Assembly (NCBI GenBank): GCA_032718475.1
Contig: JAUCBJ010000635.1
Span: 1 to 34,492, forward strand
DNA: 34,492 nt
Reading direction: 5' to 3'
Source: Nemertoderma westbladi
Lineage: Eukaryota > Xenacoelomorpha > Nemertodermatida > Nemertodermatidae
The translations under genes and the position numbers were made by a program. Positions 1 to 10,250 of the stretch are shown piece after piece (the stretch's first letter is position 1; each line of letters begins with the position of its first letter). The notes beneath the pieces are model-generated. The model had not been told where the DNA came from. It searched no databases and was given only the letters and a program-made list of their open reading frames with translations.

Positions 1-167
1 TGCTGCGCGAAGGCCCCACGAACGTGTGCCATTTCGGATTTCCCAATAATAATAGCTTATTTGGGGACAGCCCTCCTTCTGCTGTAGTAACCAGTTCAAT
101 GTATAAGGAAATAGCAAACCTTACTTTAAACTGCTCGCACTAAACATGAATTTCTCTAAATTCCTTA
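1..167. other. Left-edge segment, unassigned
   Basis: The first 110 bases are richer in GC than the flank. They are open on the plus strand in one frame until a stop near 150, and also largely open on the minus strand. Neither translation resembles the part of a KS domain expected after the last polyketide-synthase exon, so this stretch is not assigned to that gene. It may be a repeat or an exon of something unrecognised. Confidence 0.3.
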
Positions 168-245
168 TTATGGCCTATTTTTGACACCCCCGGCGGTCGC
201 CTGGTATGCCCCCCCCCCCCCCCCCCCTTGGATCCGCCACTGCAT
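168..245. repeat. Transposon-end-like segment with C19 tract
   Basis: A run of 19 C residues (209-227) is followed by a stretch whose minus strand reads CAGTGGCGGATCCAAGG and then the G tract. A CAGTGGCG... start running into a G-run is a common look of DNA-transposon ends in animal genomes. No partner inverted repeat or target duplication is visible, so the element may be truncated or a solo end. It lies in the intron after the last visible polyketide-synthase exon. Confidence 0.35.
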
Positions 246-295
246 CAATTGTTTGGGTGTATTACAAAATAAAAATACATTATAAATGTACGAAC

Positions 296-2728
296 CTGCA
301 TTTATACAACGAATAGCTAAATGGATAGCCATAAGCGAGCTGGAACATGCGCTGTCCATAGAAATAGAAGGCCCGAGGAGATTAAATGCGTAATTAATCC
401 TATTGGATGCTATACTAATGGTCGCCCCGGTAACGTGATACGGGTTTATTGCGCTCATATCGGCGTTAAGAACTTGTTGATAGTCTGTGTTCATAATTCC
501 TGAAAGAAAATATGAATAATTATTAGCTTAATTACAAATTACATAGATGAAATAATGTTAAACTTGAATAGAGACGTGTTAATAAAAGCGTTATATTACC
601 TATAAACACGCCGGTATTAGATCCGCTGACATCGTCCAATGAGAAGCCAGCGTTCTCGAAGGCTTTAAACGTGCATTCCAGCAGCCATTTATGTTGGGGG
701 TCCATCCGCTCTGCTTCGGGGTCATTAATACCAAACAATTTATTATCGAATTCGTCAAACCTACGGGATACAATGAAATGGTAGAGCACTGAAGGGCAGG
801 TTATTATTATTATAACGAACCTGTCTTTAGACTGGGTAGTTTTTGTCTAAAGCTGAGGCCGGCAAAAACACGATGGATATATATATTTACCTATATCACT
901 ATATATGTCACTATGTATGTTCACCAAATGGCTTGAAACCACTTGCATGCATTGTAAAATTGTAAACGCAAGTATTTATCAATTGTTGTCTAGTTGTTGA
1001 ATAAAAAAGTTGGGAACGATTCGAAGTGCGATATTCGAAATATTTGCATATTTTCAACATTATTGAACGCGAAATTAAATACCCACAACTCCCTTGCTTG
1101 AAATGTTTTTCAGGTGATTGATATTTAGCAATTATTATGAGGTTACTTACTACTGAAATCTGACAGAATGCCAAACGTATTATTATAGTTCTATCTCTAT
1201 TCAGCCAGTTAGTGTAATGTCAAGCAGTACATCATTTATATATCGTATGTATCTATAGGGCCTAATTGTCATCGTTATAATACTGTCATCAACTTAGGCT
1301 AAGCTCAATTGGAATGCAAAGGCTTAGTAGGTTTTGTATATCTGGGACGTTTACAACAGCTGTCGATTAAACTAACAAAACCATAAAACTGAACCAGGGT
1401 GGCTGCCAGCCGGGTACCAACGGCTGTTGGGTAGACTTAAGGGAACATTTCACAAACTTTCATAGGATGCTTGTACATGTACATTATATTGGTTGCTCCG
1501 ATGTTTTTATTAGGCTAACTGAGAATGTATCAGGTATAAATACTGTAATTATAGTGTTCTTTATTTTATTTATCTAATACAGAAAGACCCCTCCGCAGAA
1601 TAAACTGCTCTTTTGGGCCGTTTCTCAGGTTGCGGATATGGATACCATTTCACACATCATCGTAGTAATTGTGATTATGATTTGTTTGCCTAGGCGAATG
1701 TGTATTACATTAGATGGGAGGCAGTTTTTTGGTTGATGCAAGTCATTCTTGGTTTGCATCTTCCAATCCCATCTGTTTCTTGGAGTCTGTGTAAGACAGG
1801 TTCGTTTAAAGCCATCTTGATGGCGTTCTAGTTTATTATATAGTATATAAATTAATACAATAGGTATATTATGAATCCTTGTCATCTTGTCGTATTTGCT
1901 AAAATTGCTAGAACAAAATATCCGGGACAAAAAACTCAATGTGTGTAATACTTATAGTTTCGTAAATTTTATTAATGAAATTGGTTAAGTTGTTACTTTT
2001 AAGCTCCTCACAGACCCACAGATGAAGATATATATGATGTTTTTTTATTATCAACAAAGTTGGAATTGATATTGGTACTAAATACTATATCAGCAGTCAA
2101 AATGAGCTGCAATTACTTACTGTACCCATAGAAGTAAATATTGTATATTAATTACTATTATAAACGTAGTCCTTTACGCACTTGTCAATAAATCCTGCAT
2201 GTTGAACGTAAGTCTTCCCTTGAGCATCTGGGTCTGGGCTGTAATAAGCGTCGTTACTCCATCGGTCTTTTGGTACCTTTATTATGCGGTTTTCTACCAG
2301 GGACAATTAGAAATAAATGCAACTCACAGATCTAGTTACTCTTTAATAATGGTATACATTGGTTGAATATAAAACACGGATTTTTAGTCAACAAAATCTT
2401 ACTCTTCATAAATAATTACAATCTCTCTCAACCTAGATAATTTAGAACTATAATTAAATTGAATATAAATCTTTTTGGTCAACAAATAATTAACCCCGCG
2501 AATCCCACGAAAGCCCACCATCCCCGAAAAAATATATAGTAGGCCTACCCCAATCAACATTTTGATTGGTTGAACGGGGTCAAGCTTAATTACATTAACT
2601 AACATCAATTTAATGTATAACTTACCTCCGTTGGATATAACTTTCCAGAATTGGTCTAAATCGTCGCCTCCAGGGAATTTACAGGCCGCCCCCACAATTG
2701 CTACTAATTCTTGTGCGTTATGGTCCAT
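296..2728 (-). CDS. Animal type I polyketide synthase-like gene, N-terminal part of ketoacyl synthase (4 exons, partial)
   Basis: Four minus-strand exons join in phase: 2728-2626, 2293-2182, 760-600 and 499-296. Donors are GTAAGT, GTGCGT, GTAATA and GTTCGT; each acceptor ends in AG. Together they give about 193 residues. The protein opens MDHNAQELVAIVGAACKFPG, the usual start of a KS domain (AIVG.aCkfPGg...FW). Exon 2 supplies the conserved PKDRW...YY.PDP...GK block. Exon 3 carries FDNKLFGI..PEAERMDPQ and GVFIG. Exon 4 has GPSISMDSACSSSL, with the acyl-accepting nucleophile Cys177 encoded at 347-345. The family condenses malonyl-type extender units onto an enzyme-bound acyl chain. The other KS catalytic residues (two His), acyltransferase, ACP and reducing domains should follow to the left, outside the window. 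Met1 at 2728 fits a KS-first architecture; a 5' UTR exon is possible. Fatty acid synthase is the main alternative, but the motifs look more like the animal FAS-like PKS group. No internal stop or frameshift is present. Confidence 0.9.
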
Positions 2729-3345
2729 AACAACACCTAATAATCTTATATCATGTCATGGTTCAAGGTATTGCACTGAGTCTTCCTTAAAATTAATAGC
2801 TCAATACTTGAAATTCTGATCGAAGCAGGGCTGAAATTTTATACAGTAATAAACAATCTCGATTGTTGCTAATACTAGATTTAACGTGATTGCAACTATA
2901 GAGCCCTCATATTAGTTACGGCGAGTAATTAATTATTTATTTGATTGTAGTGGGACTCGTACGATACCAAAACTGTAATCGGGAAAGAGCTGCTACGCTA
3001 TGGAGTAGTCTAGATATTATTATATAATTGAAAGTTTAATATTTTAATATTTAACGACAAACGGAGCATTATCAGTACTGCTGTAGTACCGTGCAGTTTT
3101 CAGGGTAACGTGAGATTTCTGCTCCAGACAACCAACTGGCCTTTTGTATCAGGACCCGGTAATAAGATTGCACTATCGCACGTCAGAATGTAGAATAAAA
3201 TTGAAACTGTTTTATCTTATCGTTCTGTGTACTGGTACTGATGTACACCATGTCCTGGAATATAATATAGTGTCGTTATTCAGATTTCTGCAACCCTTAT
3301 AGAAAGATGGCTGTATGTAAGGATCCAAATATGTAACACAACCTA
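2729..3345. other. Non-coding, upstream of the polyketide synthase gene
   Basis: This AT-rich stretch would hold the promoter or 5' UTR of the minus-strand PKS-like gene. I see no convincing TATA or initiator. A short repeat starting TACACCATGTCCTGGAATA at 3242 also occurs near 20410 and, inverted, near 20970. Confidence 0.4.
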
Positions 3346-3640
3346 AATTTCGTTGAACAGTAGCTGAGATATGAACGTATAAATTTGTATGGTTTTGCAA
3401 CTGCGCGAAACTGTTTTATTCTATCACATAAAAACACCATATTCTAGAACATTTTGTTTGTTTATGAATAGCTATGCAATAGTATGATTAAAGAGGTATT
3501 GCATTGTTGCCCAGCTACGTATGGGTTAAACAAAATGTTCCAGAATATTGTGCAATTATTAAATAGAATAAAATGGCCTGCAGTGGAAGCAAATACATGC
3601 AACATTCGAATTCCCATATCTCAGCTATTTCCCAACCAAA
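3346..3640. repeat. Foldback (inverted-repeat) element, copy 1
   Basis: The two halves are complementary. GTAGCTGAGATATG near 3361 pairs with CATATCTCAGCTAT near 3616, and CATATTCTAGAACATTTTG near 3439 pairs with CAAAATGTTCCAGAATATTG near 3531. Outer and inner arms both match, so this is an imperfect palindrome of about 295 bp, MITE-like. A related, rearranged copy sits at about 18150-18300. Confidence 0.65.
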
Positions 3641-4260
3641 TTCAAATGTTTTTTACACATTTCGGAAATCCTTGCACTGTCAGCTTTCCATTGGTACCTC
3701 CATCGCTATAAGGTTGAAGAACAACTGCGGTGTAACTGGTGCAATATCGACGGAGACACCTTTTTTTAAACGCTTGTAGCTAAAGAATGAAAGCGAAAAT
3801 AAAAATTCTGGCCAAACCACTAAGGAGGAGAGAGGGGAAACTATCTATGTTTCAAATTTCAAGCAAAAAACAGCTTTTGGCTCTATCCATTTGTTTATTG
3901 AAATCGTTAGCACTGCTTTCCCAAAAAATATAACCTAAATACGGAAATTAAGGAAAACAATTTAAAACGCCAGTTGTAAAAGAAACAACGAATTGATTAG
4001 AGGGAAACTACAGAATAATATTGATATAGATATAGTAAATACAAAGGTCAATCACTAATCGCATTATTATTTACTCAATGATAAGTATATTTAAGTTTAT
4101 ATATACTTTAGATCATGAACTTCTAGAATGTAATTTATACCTAAATATAAATTAATATTCAAGAAGCCCATGTTTAGGTTCATACCACACGAACACAGCC
4201 GTGATAATAATGTACATTCGGTGTTATTTCGGTTGATATAAGCATAATTTAGGCTTAGGA
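3641..4260. other. Non-coding AT-rich interval
   Basis: No open frame with coding character, RNA gene or clear repeat unit is seen here. Confidence 0.5.
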
Positions 4261-4269
4261 CGAGCGTGG

Positions 4270-4645
4270 TGTATTCTTAATGAAAGGAATTGCTGCAGAA
4301 CCAGGTTATAGTCCGCATACAGTGTACGCGCCAGCAGCAAGTCGACGAGTGCTTCTTCACAAGTAGTGTGGCCCACAACCAACTGGTTGCTAGTAGTTGT
4401 AGAGACGGGATGGAATCGACGCCGAAAGGTCTTTCTGAATGATCCCGCGCGGGGACAGACTTAACCACGAGATGCAGTGCCGTGACCTTCTGTTTCACAG
4501 ACTCTCTATTTCCGGGATCGCCTTACCTCCTTCCCATGCGTTGGCATCGCTTTTGCTAAGGCATGTAATCGCGGATAGGCAGTTAGGCATCGGCACTGAA
4601 AGTGCATCAGATGATCGTAACTTTGATGATCGTTTCTCATTTTAA
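4270..4645 (-). pseudogene. Possible decayed coding segment, unrecognised
   Basis: This island is clearly richer in GC than its surroundings. On the minus strand, three successive pieces read like protein but in different frames. About 4640-4510 includes SDANAWEGGKAIPEIES, about 4500-4390 includes VKQKVTALHLVVKSVPARD, and about 4430-4262 includes HTTCEEALVDLLLARTLYAD. Frame changes with no plausible introns between them suggest a broken gene or transposon coding remnant. I do not recognise the family. Chance openness of a GC-richer patch is the alternative. Confidence 0.25.
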
Positions 4646-4980
4646 CTAATAAACACAGTTAGTTAAAGTAAGTTTTAGTCAAGTCGGAAGTCCACCGTGA
4701 GGGATGAAGTTGAAGATGAAGAGATGAAGAGACTTTCAACGCAAACAAAATTCAACCATTACCAGGGGAAAATGAAAGGCATTGCTGAGATAAGATAAGA
4801 TTGCAGGAATTGCAAAGATAAGACTGTTTTTTTGTGATATTGCAGACCGGCAAATATTATTATATGTATATGTATACAGTATATTCATATCTCATAGTAC
4901 ATATCATATACAGTGTATACAGTATATACATATCATATTACTGAATGATTGGTGATCGGCGAAAATCAAAGGCAATCAAC
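4646..4980. other. Non-coding, simple AT repeats
   Basis: Degenerate TATA/CATATA dinucleotide-rich sequence spans about 4860-4935. No gene is seen. Confidence 0.5.
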
Positions 4981-4984
4981 GACG

Positions 4985-6092
4985 ATATGTCCAAATTATT
5001 TAACTGTGATATTTGCACTGCTCTCTTTGTCGATAAATCCTTATACGAGGAGCTACAGCTATATGCACCTCACAGATAAGTGAAAGGGACTTTGGGAACC
5101 AGTCACCCTCCTCGAAATCTGCTAATAGAAATGGATATTCAACACCCAATCTTGAGAAATCTTCTATTGGAATGGATAAATGCCCTCACTGTCGAAAAAA
5201 AGTAGTGGGTACAAACTGTCTCGGTTGCGATATTTCCGGGCACTTGTTACATTGTAGTTGTTTAAAACCCAACCAAGACGAGATTAATATTATGGCGAAA
5301 TGTAACAATTGCCGAATTGTGTGCGACCGCTGTGCTGCCAAAGTGGCCATCAGTATAACAACCTGACAATGCGGTCATTGACTCAGAATGTCTCTTGAGC
5401 AAAGTAGAGCAGACTGTTAAATCTCAAAGTGATTCACTCCACTCAGAGCATTTATCTGGCTCAAAACGCTTTTGAAAGTAATGTTTCGCCCTCAAATACC
5501 AATCCGTGGATTACCCATAGCAGAAAGCATTCTTAAAAAGTCCAATTCTGGTGGCTGTTCTGAGAACCTCCTGATTGTGGATAATGTCACAAAGGAAGTT
5601 AAAGAACAACAGATAGTCTAGTTATAACTGGATTAGAATGAACTGATTCTGACCCAAGCAAAACCAAAACCCATATTCCCACGAGACTCTCGCCTAACTC
5701 AAGTGCAATAAGTGCCAGCCAGTGCAGTGGCAGGCAAATCACTCAGCCTATTCCAATATTCAACAGAAACTCAAAGTCGCTCAATTCGTAACAAATTATT
5801 TACACTTTGCAGAAGCGTGAAACAACATTCAAGCAAGTCTCTAGTGGTTTGTTTAATAGAAACGTTCCTACTGAGCCCCAGCAGCGCTGAACAAGACAAG
5901 GCCGATCCAAACTCCATATTTGTTCGACCTGAACTTTCTTCACTTGAAATCTTTCGATATGACCGGCCTGGCAACAACCGAGGCAGTGGTGTAGCCAGAT
6001 TGGTTTCATCTGACCTTAAACCATCTCCTATCGAGATATGTGAATCCTGTGGAGAATCAGTGCGGATTAAAGATTTTTATTCTGATCTCAAA
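4985..6092 (+). mobile_element. LINE (non-LTR retrotransposon) remnant, 5' piece: zinc finger and start of AP-type endonuclease
   Basis: This is a decayed non-LTR retrotransposon on the plus strand. A first open piece near 4989 encodes MSKLFNCDICTALF. A second, 5172-5366, encodes a Cys/His-rich finger, CPHC...C..C...H..C.C......C..C...CDRC, of the PHD-like type seen in some LINE first proteins. After degraded sequence, 5712-6092 encodes the start of an exo/endonuclease domain: SRSIRNKL, then the VVCLIETFL strand bearing the catalytic Glu, then YDRPGNNRGSGVARLV. Frameshifts and stops separate these pieces. The open frame ends because the inserted hAT-like element begins with TAG. The second half of the same domain resumes at 7928. 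I cannot place it among the CR1, L2 or jockey groups without the reverse transcriptase. Confidence 0.85.
6085..6092. repeat. 8-bp target-site duplication, left copy
   Basis: ATCTCAAA immediately precedes the left terminus of the hAT-like element. The identical octamer follows its right terminus at 7920-7927. Confidence 0.9.
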
Positions 6093-6769
6093 TAGGGATG
6101 TCCCGGAATCGATATTTTGATTCCGGCCGGAACCGGAACCGGAATTCAACATGCCGGAATATTCCGGCCGGAATTCCGGCCGGAACCGGAATTTTCTATA
6201 ATTAATGAAATACTCTAAATGACCCATGAAACTTTACAATTTTTTGTGAACCAAATGGATTTTTTTAATTTCTACAGCTAAGTTTGCTAATGAGGAGAAT
6301 CAGAACCTTGGGGGAATTAAGGTGGGTGGAGTGGAGAATGGCCTGGCCCGTTATGGCCTATTATGGGGACGGGATGGTACTTCGGCATTGAACGACCGGG
6401 AATTCAATATAATTGTTTTCTAAAATCTATATCTTTGGCCAAAAGTTAGGTTTTTAGCAGTTAGACTCATACCTAAAACCTACGTTAACCAAAAACCTAT
6501 GGTTCCGCATCATTAGGTCCTTTGGTGCAATATCCTGGTGTCTTTAAGGGAAAGGAGCATGTTACAGTGACATACATGTATGTATTGTAATAACGTTTTA
6601 TATTAGATTTAGGTTAGAGTAGTAATTGTAATTGTGTAATACTTACTGTTTGTAACCAAGTAACATAAAGGACCCCCATGGAAATAAGCTGCAAATCTTT
6701 AGGGGTAATCCTATATGTTACGTTGGACAATACCAAACATAATATTATCATAATTAATAATTAAAAGTA

Positions 6770-6862
6770 AAATCAATGTAAAATCAATGTAAATACTATA
6801 AATTCAATGTAAAATAATGTAAAAAAAATCAATGTAAAGTAATGTAAAATCAATCTAAAAAA
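6770..6862. repeat. Short tandem repeat (TGTAAAATCAA-type)
   Basis: Degenerate copies of AATCAATGTAAA spaced 10-15 bases apart lie inside the hAT-like element. It is AT-rich with no coding capacity. Confidence 0.7.
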
Positions 6863-6901
6863 CGTCATTTTATAAGCAAATTGAGAAAAACCACTCGCGA
6901 C

Positions 6902-7246
6902 GGCCCGTGCTCCACTGCTAAGTCTTATAAAGTCTTAGTCAGAATAAATTATGGAACACATTGGTTTCAATGGAATCGTCTCCGCTGGTAAATCGTAAGT
7001 TACGACCTGTGAGTCGCAAGTGATTATGTCCCATGTTCCATCTTTTGACAATGAATCATGTGTTATATCCGCCAAGATGGCTGTGATTGGTTACTTTGGG
7101 TATAAATATGCAGTAAATGTGAGACACGCATCTTATATTTTTTATCAATTGACTTATATGACTTGTGTTATTACCAATGGAGCAAGGAGCCATTCATTTT
7201 GACATTCTGACTAAGCGACTTACGACTTACCAGTGGAGCACGGGCC
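6902..7246. mobile_element. Nested MITE with 16-bp terminal inverted repeats
   Basis: GGCCCGTGCTCCACTG at 6902-6917 is the exact complement of CAGTGGAGCACGGGCC at 7231-7246. The similarity continues inward imperfectly (AAGTCTTATAAAGTC against GACTAAGCGACTTACGACTT). No coding region and no clear target duplication are visible. It lies inside the hAT-like element and is therefore the youngest of three nested insertions, unless it was part of that element from the start. Confidence 0.75.
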
Positions 7247-7487
7247 TAATGATGCATTTCATAAAATTTCTTCAGAGCGACAAAGGGTTTAATTAGTTAA
7301 TGCAAATTAAACCGGTTATGAATTGTATATGAATACTACAGTAAGTGGTGTAACACATGGTGGGACCACTTTAGTTTGAATACCAGGTGCATTTTTTTTG
7401 GAAATGTGTTACATTCCCATCAAGACTGCATTCACTGTAAAAAACGGGGTGGCTGTGAATTTTCCCTCGTTAGATAGGTTAGTTAGG

Positions 7488-7566
7488 TTCCACCTTGGTG
7501 AAGTGGTTGCATTGAATTTCCGTCTCTCTGGAGGTCGTGGGTTCGATCCCTGCATGTGGTCCAAGG
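7488..7566 (+). ncRNA. tRNA-like Pol III segment (tRNA pseudogene or SINE head)
   Basis: TGGTGAAGTGGTTGC (7496-7510) resembles a tRNA A box. GGTTCGATCCC (7540-7550) is an exact consensus B box at normal spacing. The T arm folds: five pairs, two of them wobble, around a TTCGATC loop. CCA occurs at the expected 3' end (7560-7562), but the acceptor and D stems pair poorly. It is best read as a tRNA-derived SINE head or decayed tRNA copy carried in the hAT-like element, not a working tRNA gene. Confidence 0.55.
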
Positions 7567-7919
7567 CAGTTTTCGATTCGGCACGAATGGTTTGAAGGGA
7601 CTAACCAGGGGGCATCTATGTCTTACATCCTTAAATGTTAGAGCTCTAACGTTCGAAGAAAACTATACTTTTTGTACTATACTTTTTTACAAGTGTTGAA
7701 AAGTATCTTAAACGATATAATTGGTAATAATGTTTAAAAAATATATAAATGTTGATAATAATTTAACAAACTAATTGCAACTATCAAACTAGTTAGGAAC
7801 CTGGTAATTCCGTTAAAATTCCGGCCGGAATTGACCCCATTCCGGCAATTCCGGCCGGAACCGGAATCGGGCAAAAACAGCCGGAATTCCGGCCGGAACG
7901 GAATTCCGGGACATCCCTA

Positions 7920-7927
7920 ATCTCAAA
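7920..7927. repeat. 8-bp target-site duplication, right copy
   Basis: ATCTCAAA directly follows the right terminus of the hAT-like element and matches the octamer at 6085-6092. Confidence 0.9.
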
Positions 7928-8745
7928 TCTGTATACCCACATGACTTTAAAAATCCTATGGTGATAATTGGCGACTTCAACATGAGAGATATTGATTGGA
8001 TGAGCACTGACAGCGAAAATAAATTGGTAAAAGAAAAACTCATTAACACCATTGATGACGTAGCTTTATCTCAACTAGTTACAAAAGCTACGCACATTCA
8101 TGGTGGAATTTAGACTTGATTTTATGTAATGAAACATGATTAGTTGGGAACATAGAGGTCGGTGCCCGTTTTGGTATTGATCCTATTCAAGTGATCATTT
8201 CATCATTACAGCTTCATTACCTGCTTCTCATATCGCCGCTTCTGATGAAAAATCTTCACCTGAAAATAGAGAATGGTCAAAGACACATTGGGGCGAGATC
8301 TTTGGGATTGCTGAATTATTAAATTGGGATGGTATAGTGGGTGGTCCTCAATATGGACGCAAAGATAACCTGAATAAATACATTCTCACGTCTATTGAGG
8401 GTGATTTTATTCCGAAACAAAAACCCAAATTCGACAAACTAGACACAACTTCAAAACGTCTGCAGGGTTATCTTCATCGAATAAAGTCTAAGATAAAGAA
8501 TGCCTCAGATCCAAACGATTAGCTATAGGCCTACTGAGGGATAAATTGGTGTCTGTTAACGTATCGTCGCAAATAAACTTAGGTTCGAAAATATCGTGCT
8601 CAGACATAAATACAGAAAGAAGTTTTGGTCCTACACCCAAAGTAATATGGTACGTAGATCCAATATTCCCACAATGAAAGATAATAATGGGAAGTTAATT
8701 ACACAAGACGAGGATTAAAGCAAATTAGTTTAAGGCTACCAATTA
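7928..8745 (+). mobile_element. LINE remnant, 3' piece: end of endonuclease and linker, no reverse transcriptase
   Basis: This continues the LINE broken at 6092. With one target-duplication copy ignored, the frame is unbroken across the insertion and runs into VIIGDFNM, where GDFN (7970-7981) is the conserved endonuclease motif. After a frameshift near 8107 comes LDLILCN (8110-8130), the usual end of the domain. Further shifted pieces include an open stretch at 8337-8522 and YRKKFWSY (about 8610-8634), a motif that normally sits just before the reverse transcriptase. Homology stops near 8740, so the reverse transcriptase is missing. Loss of the 3' half is unusual for LINE copies, which normally lose the 5' end, and may reflect a later deletion at the junction with the repeats to the right. 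Confidence 0.85.
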
Positions 8746-8984
8746 GTCATACCAAAAATTGATGAAAATTTCACCAAAAAAATAATATTACACCAATTTA
8801 AATAATGTGACCCCAAAAAAATAATTCAACACTAAATAAAATTATTCAAACATCAAAATTAATTTTTCAACACCAAAAACAATTATTCAACACCAAAAAC
8901 AATTACTTAACACCAAAATAAATAAATGCTCCCCAAAACCAATTATTCACACCAAAATAAATGACAAAACCCCCAAAATAAATA
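8746..8984. repeat. Degenerate edge of the minisatellite
   Basis: Loose copies of CACCAAAAATAATTATTCAA, spaced about 20 bases apart, grade into the regular array. They look like older, diverged units of the same minisatellite. Confidence 0.6.
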
Positions 8985-10250
8985 CAAATTTTCCCAAAAT
9001 AAATACAATTTTTCCCAAAATAAATACATAATCCCCCAAAATAAATAATTTATACCCCAAAATAAATACATAATTCCCCAAGATAAATACATAATCCCCA
9101 AAAATAAATACATAATACCTCAAGATAAAACATAATCCCCAAAAATAAATGCATAATCCCCCAAAATAAATACATAATCCCCCAAAATAAATACATAATC
9201 CCCCAAAATAAATACATAATCCCCAAAATAAATACATAATACCCCAAAATAAAACATAATCCCCCAAAATAAATGCATAATCCCCCAAAATAAATACATA
9301 ATACCCCAAAATAAAACATAATCCCCCAAAATAAATACATAATCCCCAAAAATAAATACATAATCCCCCAAAATAAATACATAATCCCCAAAATAAATAC
9401 ATAATCCCCCAAAATAAAACATAATCCCCCAAAATAAATACATAATACCCCAAAATAAAACATAATCCCCAAAATAAATGCATAATCCCCCAAAATAAAT
9501 ACATAATACCCCAAAATAAAACATAATCCCCCAAAATAAATACATAATCCCCCAAAATAAATACATAATCCCCCAAAATAAATACATAATCCCCAAAATA
9601 AATACATAATCCCCCAAAATAAATACATAATACCCCAAAATAAATACCTAATCCCCCAAAATAAATACATAATCCCCCAAAATAAATACATAATCCCCCA
9701 AAATAAATACATAATCCCCAAAATAAATACATAATCCCCCAAAATAAATACATAATACCCCAAAATAAATACCTAATCCCCCAAAATAAATACATAATCC
9801 CCCAAAATAAATACATAATCCCCCAAAATAAAACATAATCCCCCAAAATAAATACATAATCCCCCAAAATAAATACATAATACCCCAAAATAAAACATAA
9901 TCCCCCAAAATAAATGCATAATCCCCCAAAATAAATACATAATACCCCAAAATAAAACATAATCCCCCAGAATAAATACATAATCCCCCAAAATAAATAC
10001 ATAATCCCCCAAAATAAATACATAATCCCCAAAATAAATACATAATACCCCAAAATAAAACATAATCCCCCAAAATAAATGCATAATCCCCCAAAATAAA
10101 TACATAATACCCCAAAATAAAACATAATCCCCCAAAATAAATACATAATACCCCAAAATAAAACATAATACCCCAAAATAAAACATAATCCCCCAAAATA
10201 AATACATAATCCCCCAAAATAAATACCTAATCCCCCAAAATAAATACTAT
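8985..10250. repeat. 20-21 bp minisatellite, about 60 copies, with higher-order units
   Basis: The unit is a run of four or five C residues followed by AAAATAAATACATAAT. Variants include AAAATAAAACATAAT, AAAATAAATGCATAAT and a TACCCC start. A block of consecutive variants (TACCCC unit, AAAACAT unit, ATGCAT unit) recurs near 9239, 9447, 9879 and 10047, so the array grew partly by duplicating multi-unit blocks. The plus strand has almost no G. The unit contains no stop codon in any minus-strand frame, which is why long minus-strand open frames up to 457 codons cross it; these are not genes. Confidence 0.97.

Larger units (their letters stand above)
6093..7919. mobile_element. Non-autonomous hAT-like DNA transposon, 1.83 kb
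   Basis: The termini are perfect inverted repeats for 17 bases (TAGGGATGTCCCGGAAT at the left, its complement at the right). They are flanked by identical 8-bp duplications, ATCTCAAA. An 8-bp duplication together with a TAGGG-type terminus is typical of the hAT superfamily. About 100 bp inside each end are packed with overlapping CCGGAATTCCGG / GGCCGGAA palindromic motifs, likely subterminal binding repeats. No transposase is encoded, so it would depend on a helper. It contains a nested inverted-repeat element (6902-7246), a tRNA-like box segment (about 7488-7566) and an 11-bp-type tandem repeat of TGTAAAATCAA (about 6770-6860). It inserted into an older LINE. Confidence 0.9.

Noticed and set aside
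532-789. Taking the third PKS exon as starting at 788 (acceptor CCCTTCAG)
   Set aside because: It would join exon 1 directly and omit the conserved PKDRW...PDP block; the acceptor at 762-761 joins exon 2 in phase and gives continuous KS homology.
5771-6009. Minus-strand open frames of 68-69 codons
   Set aside because: They are antisense to the LINE endonuclease piece.
7488-7566. Functional tRNA gene
   Set aside because: Only the A/B boxes and T arm are convincing; the acceptor and D stems do not pair well and no anticodon arm is clear.
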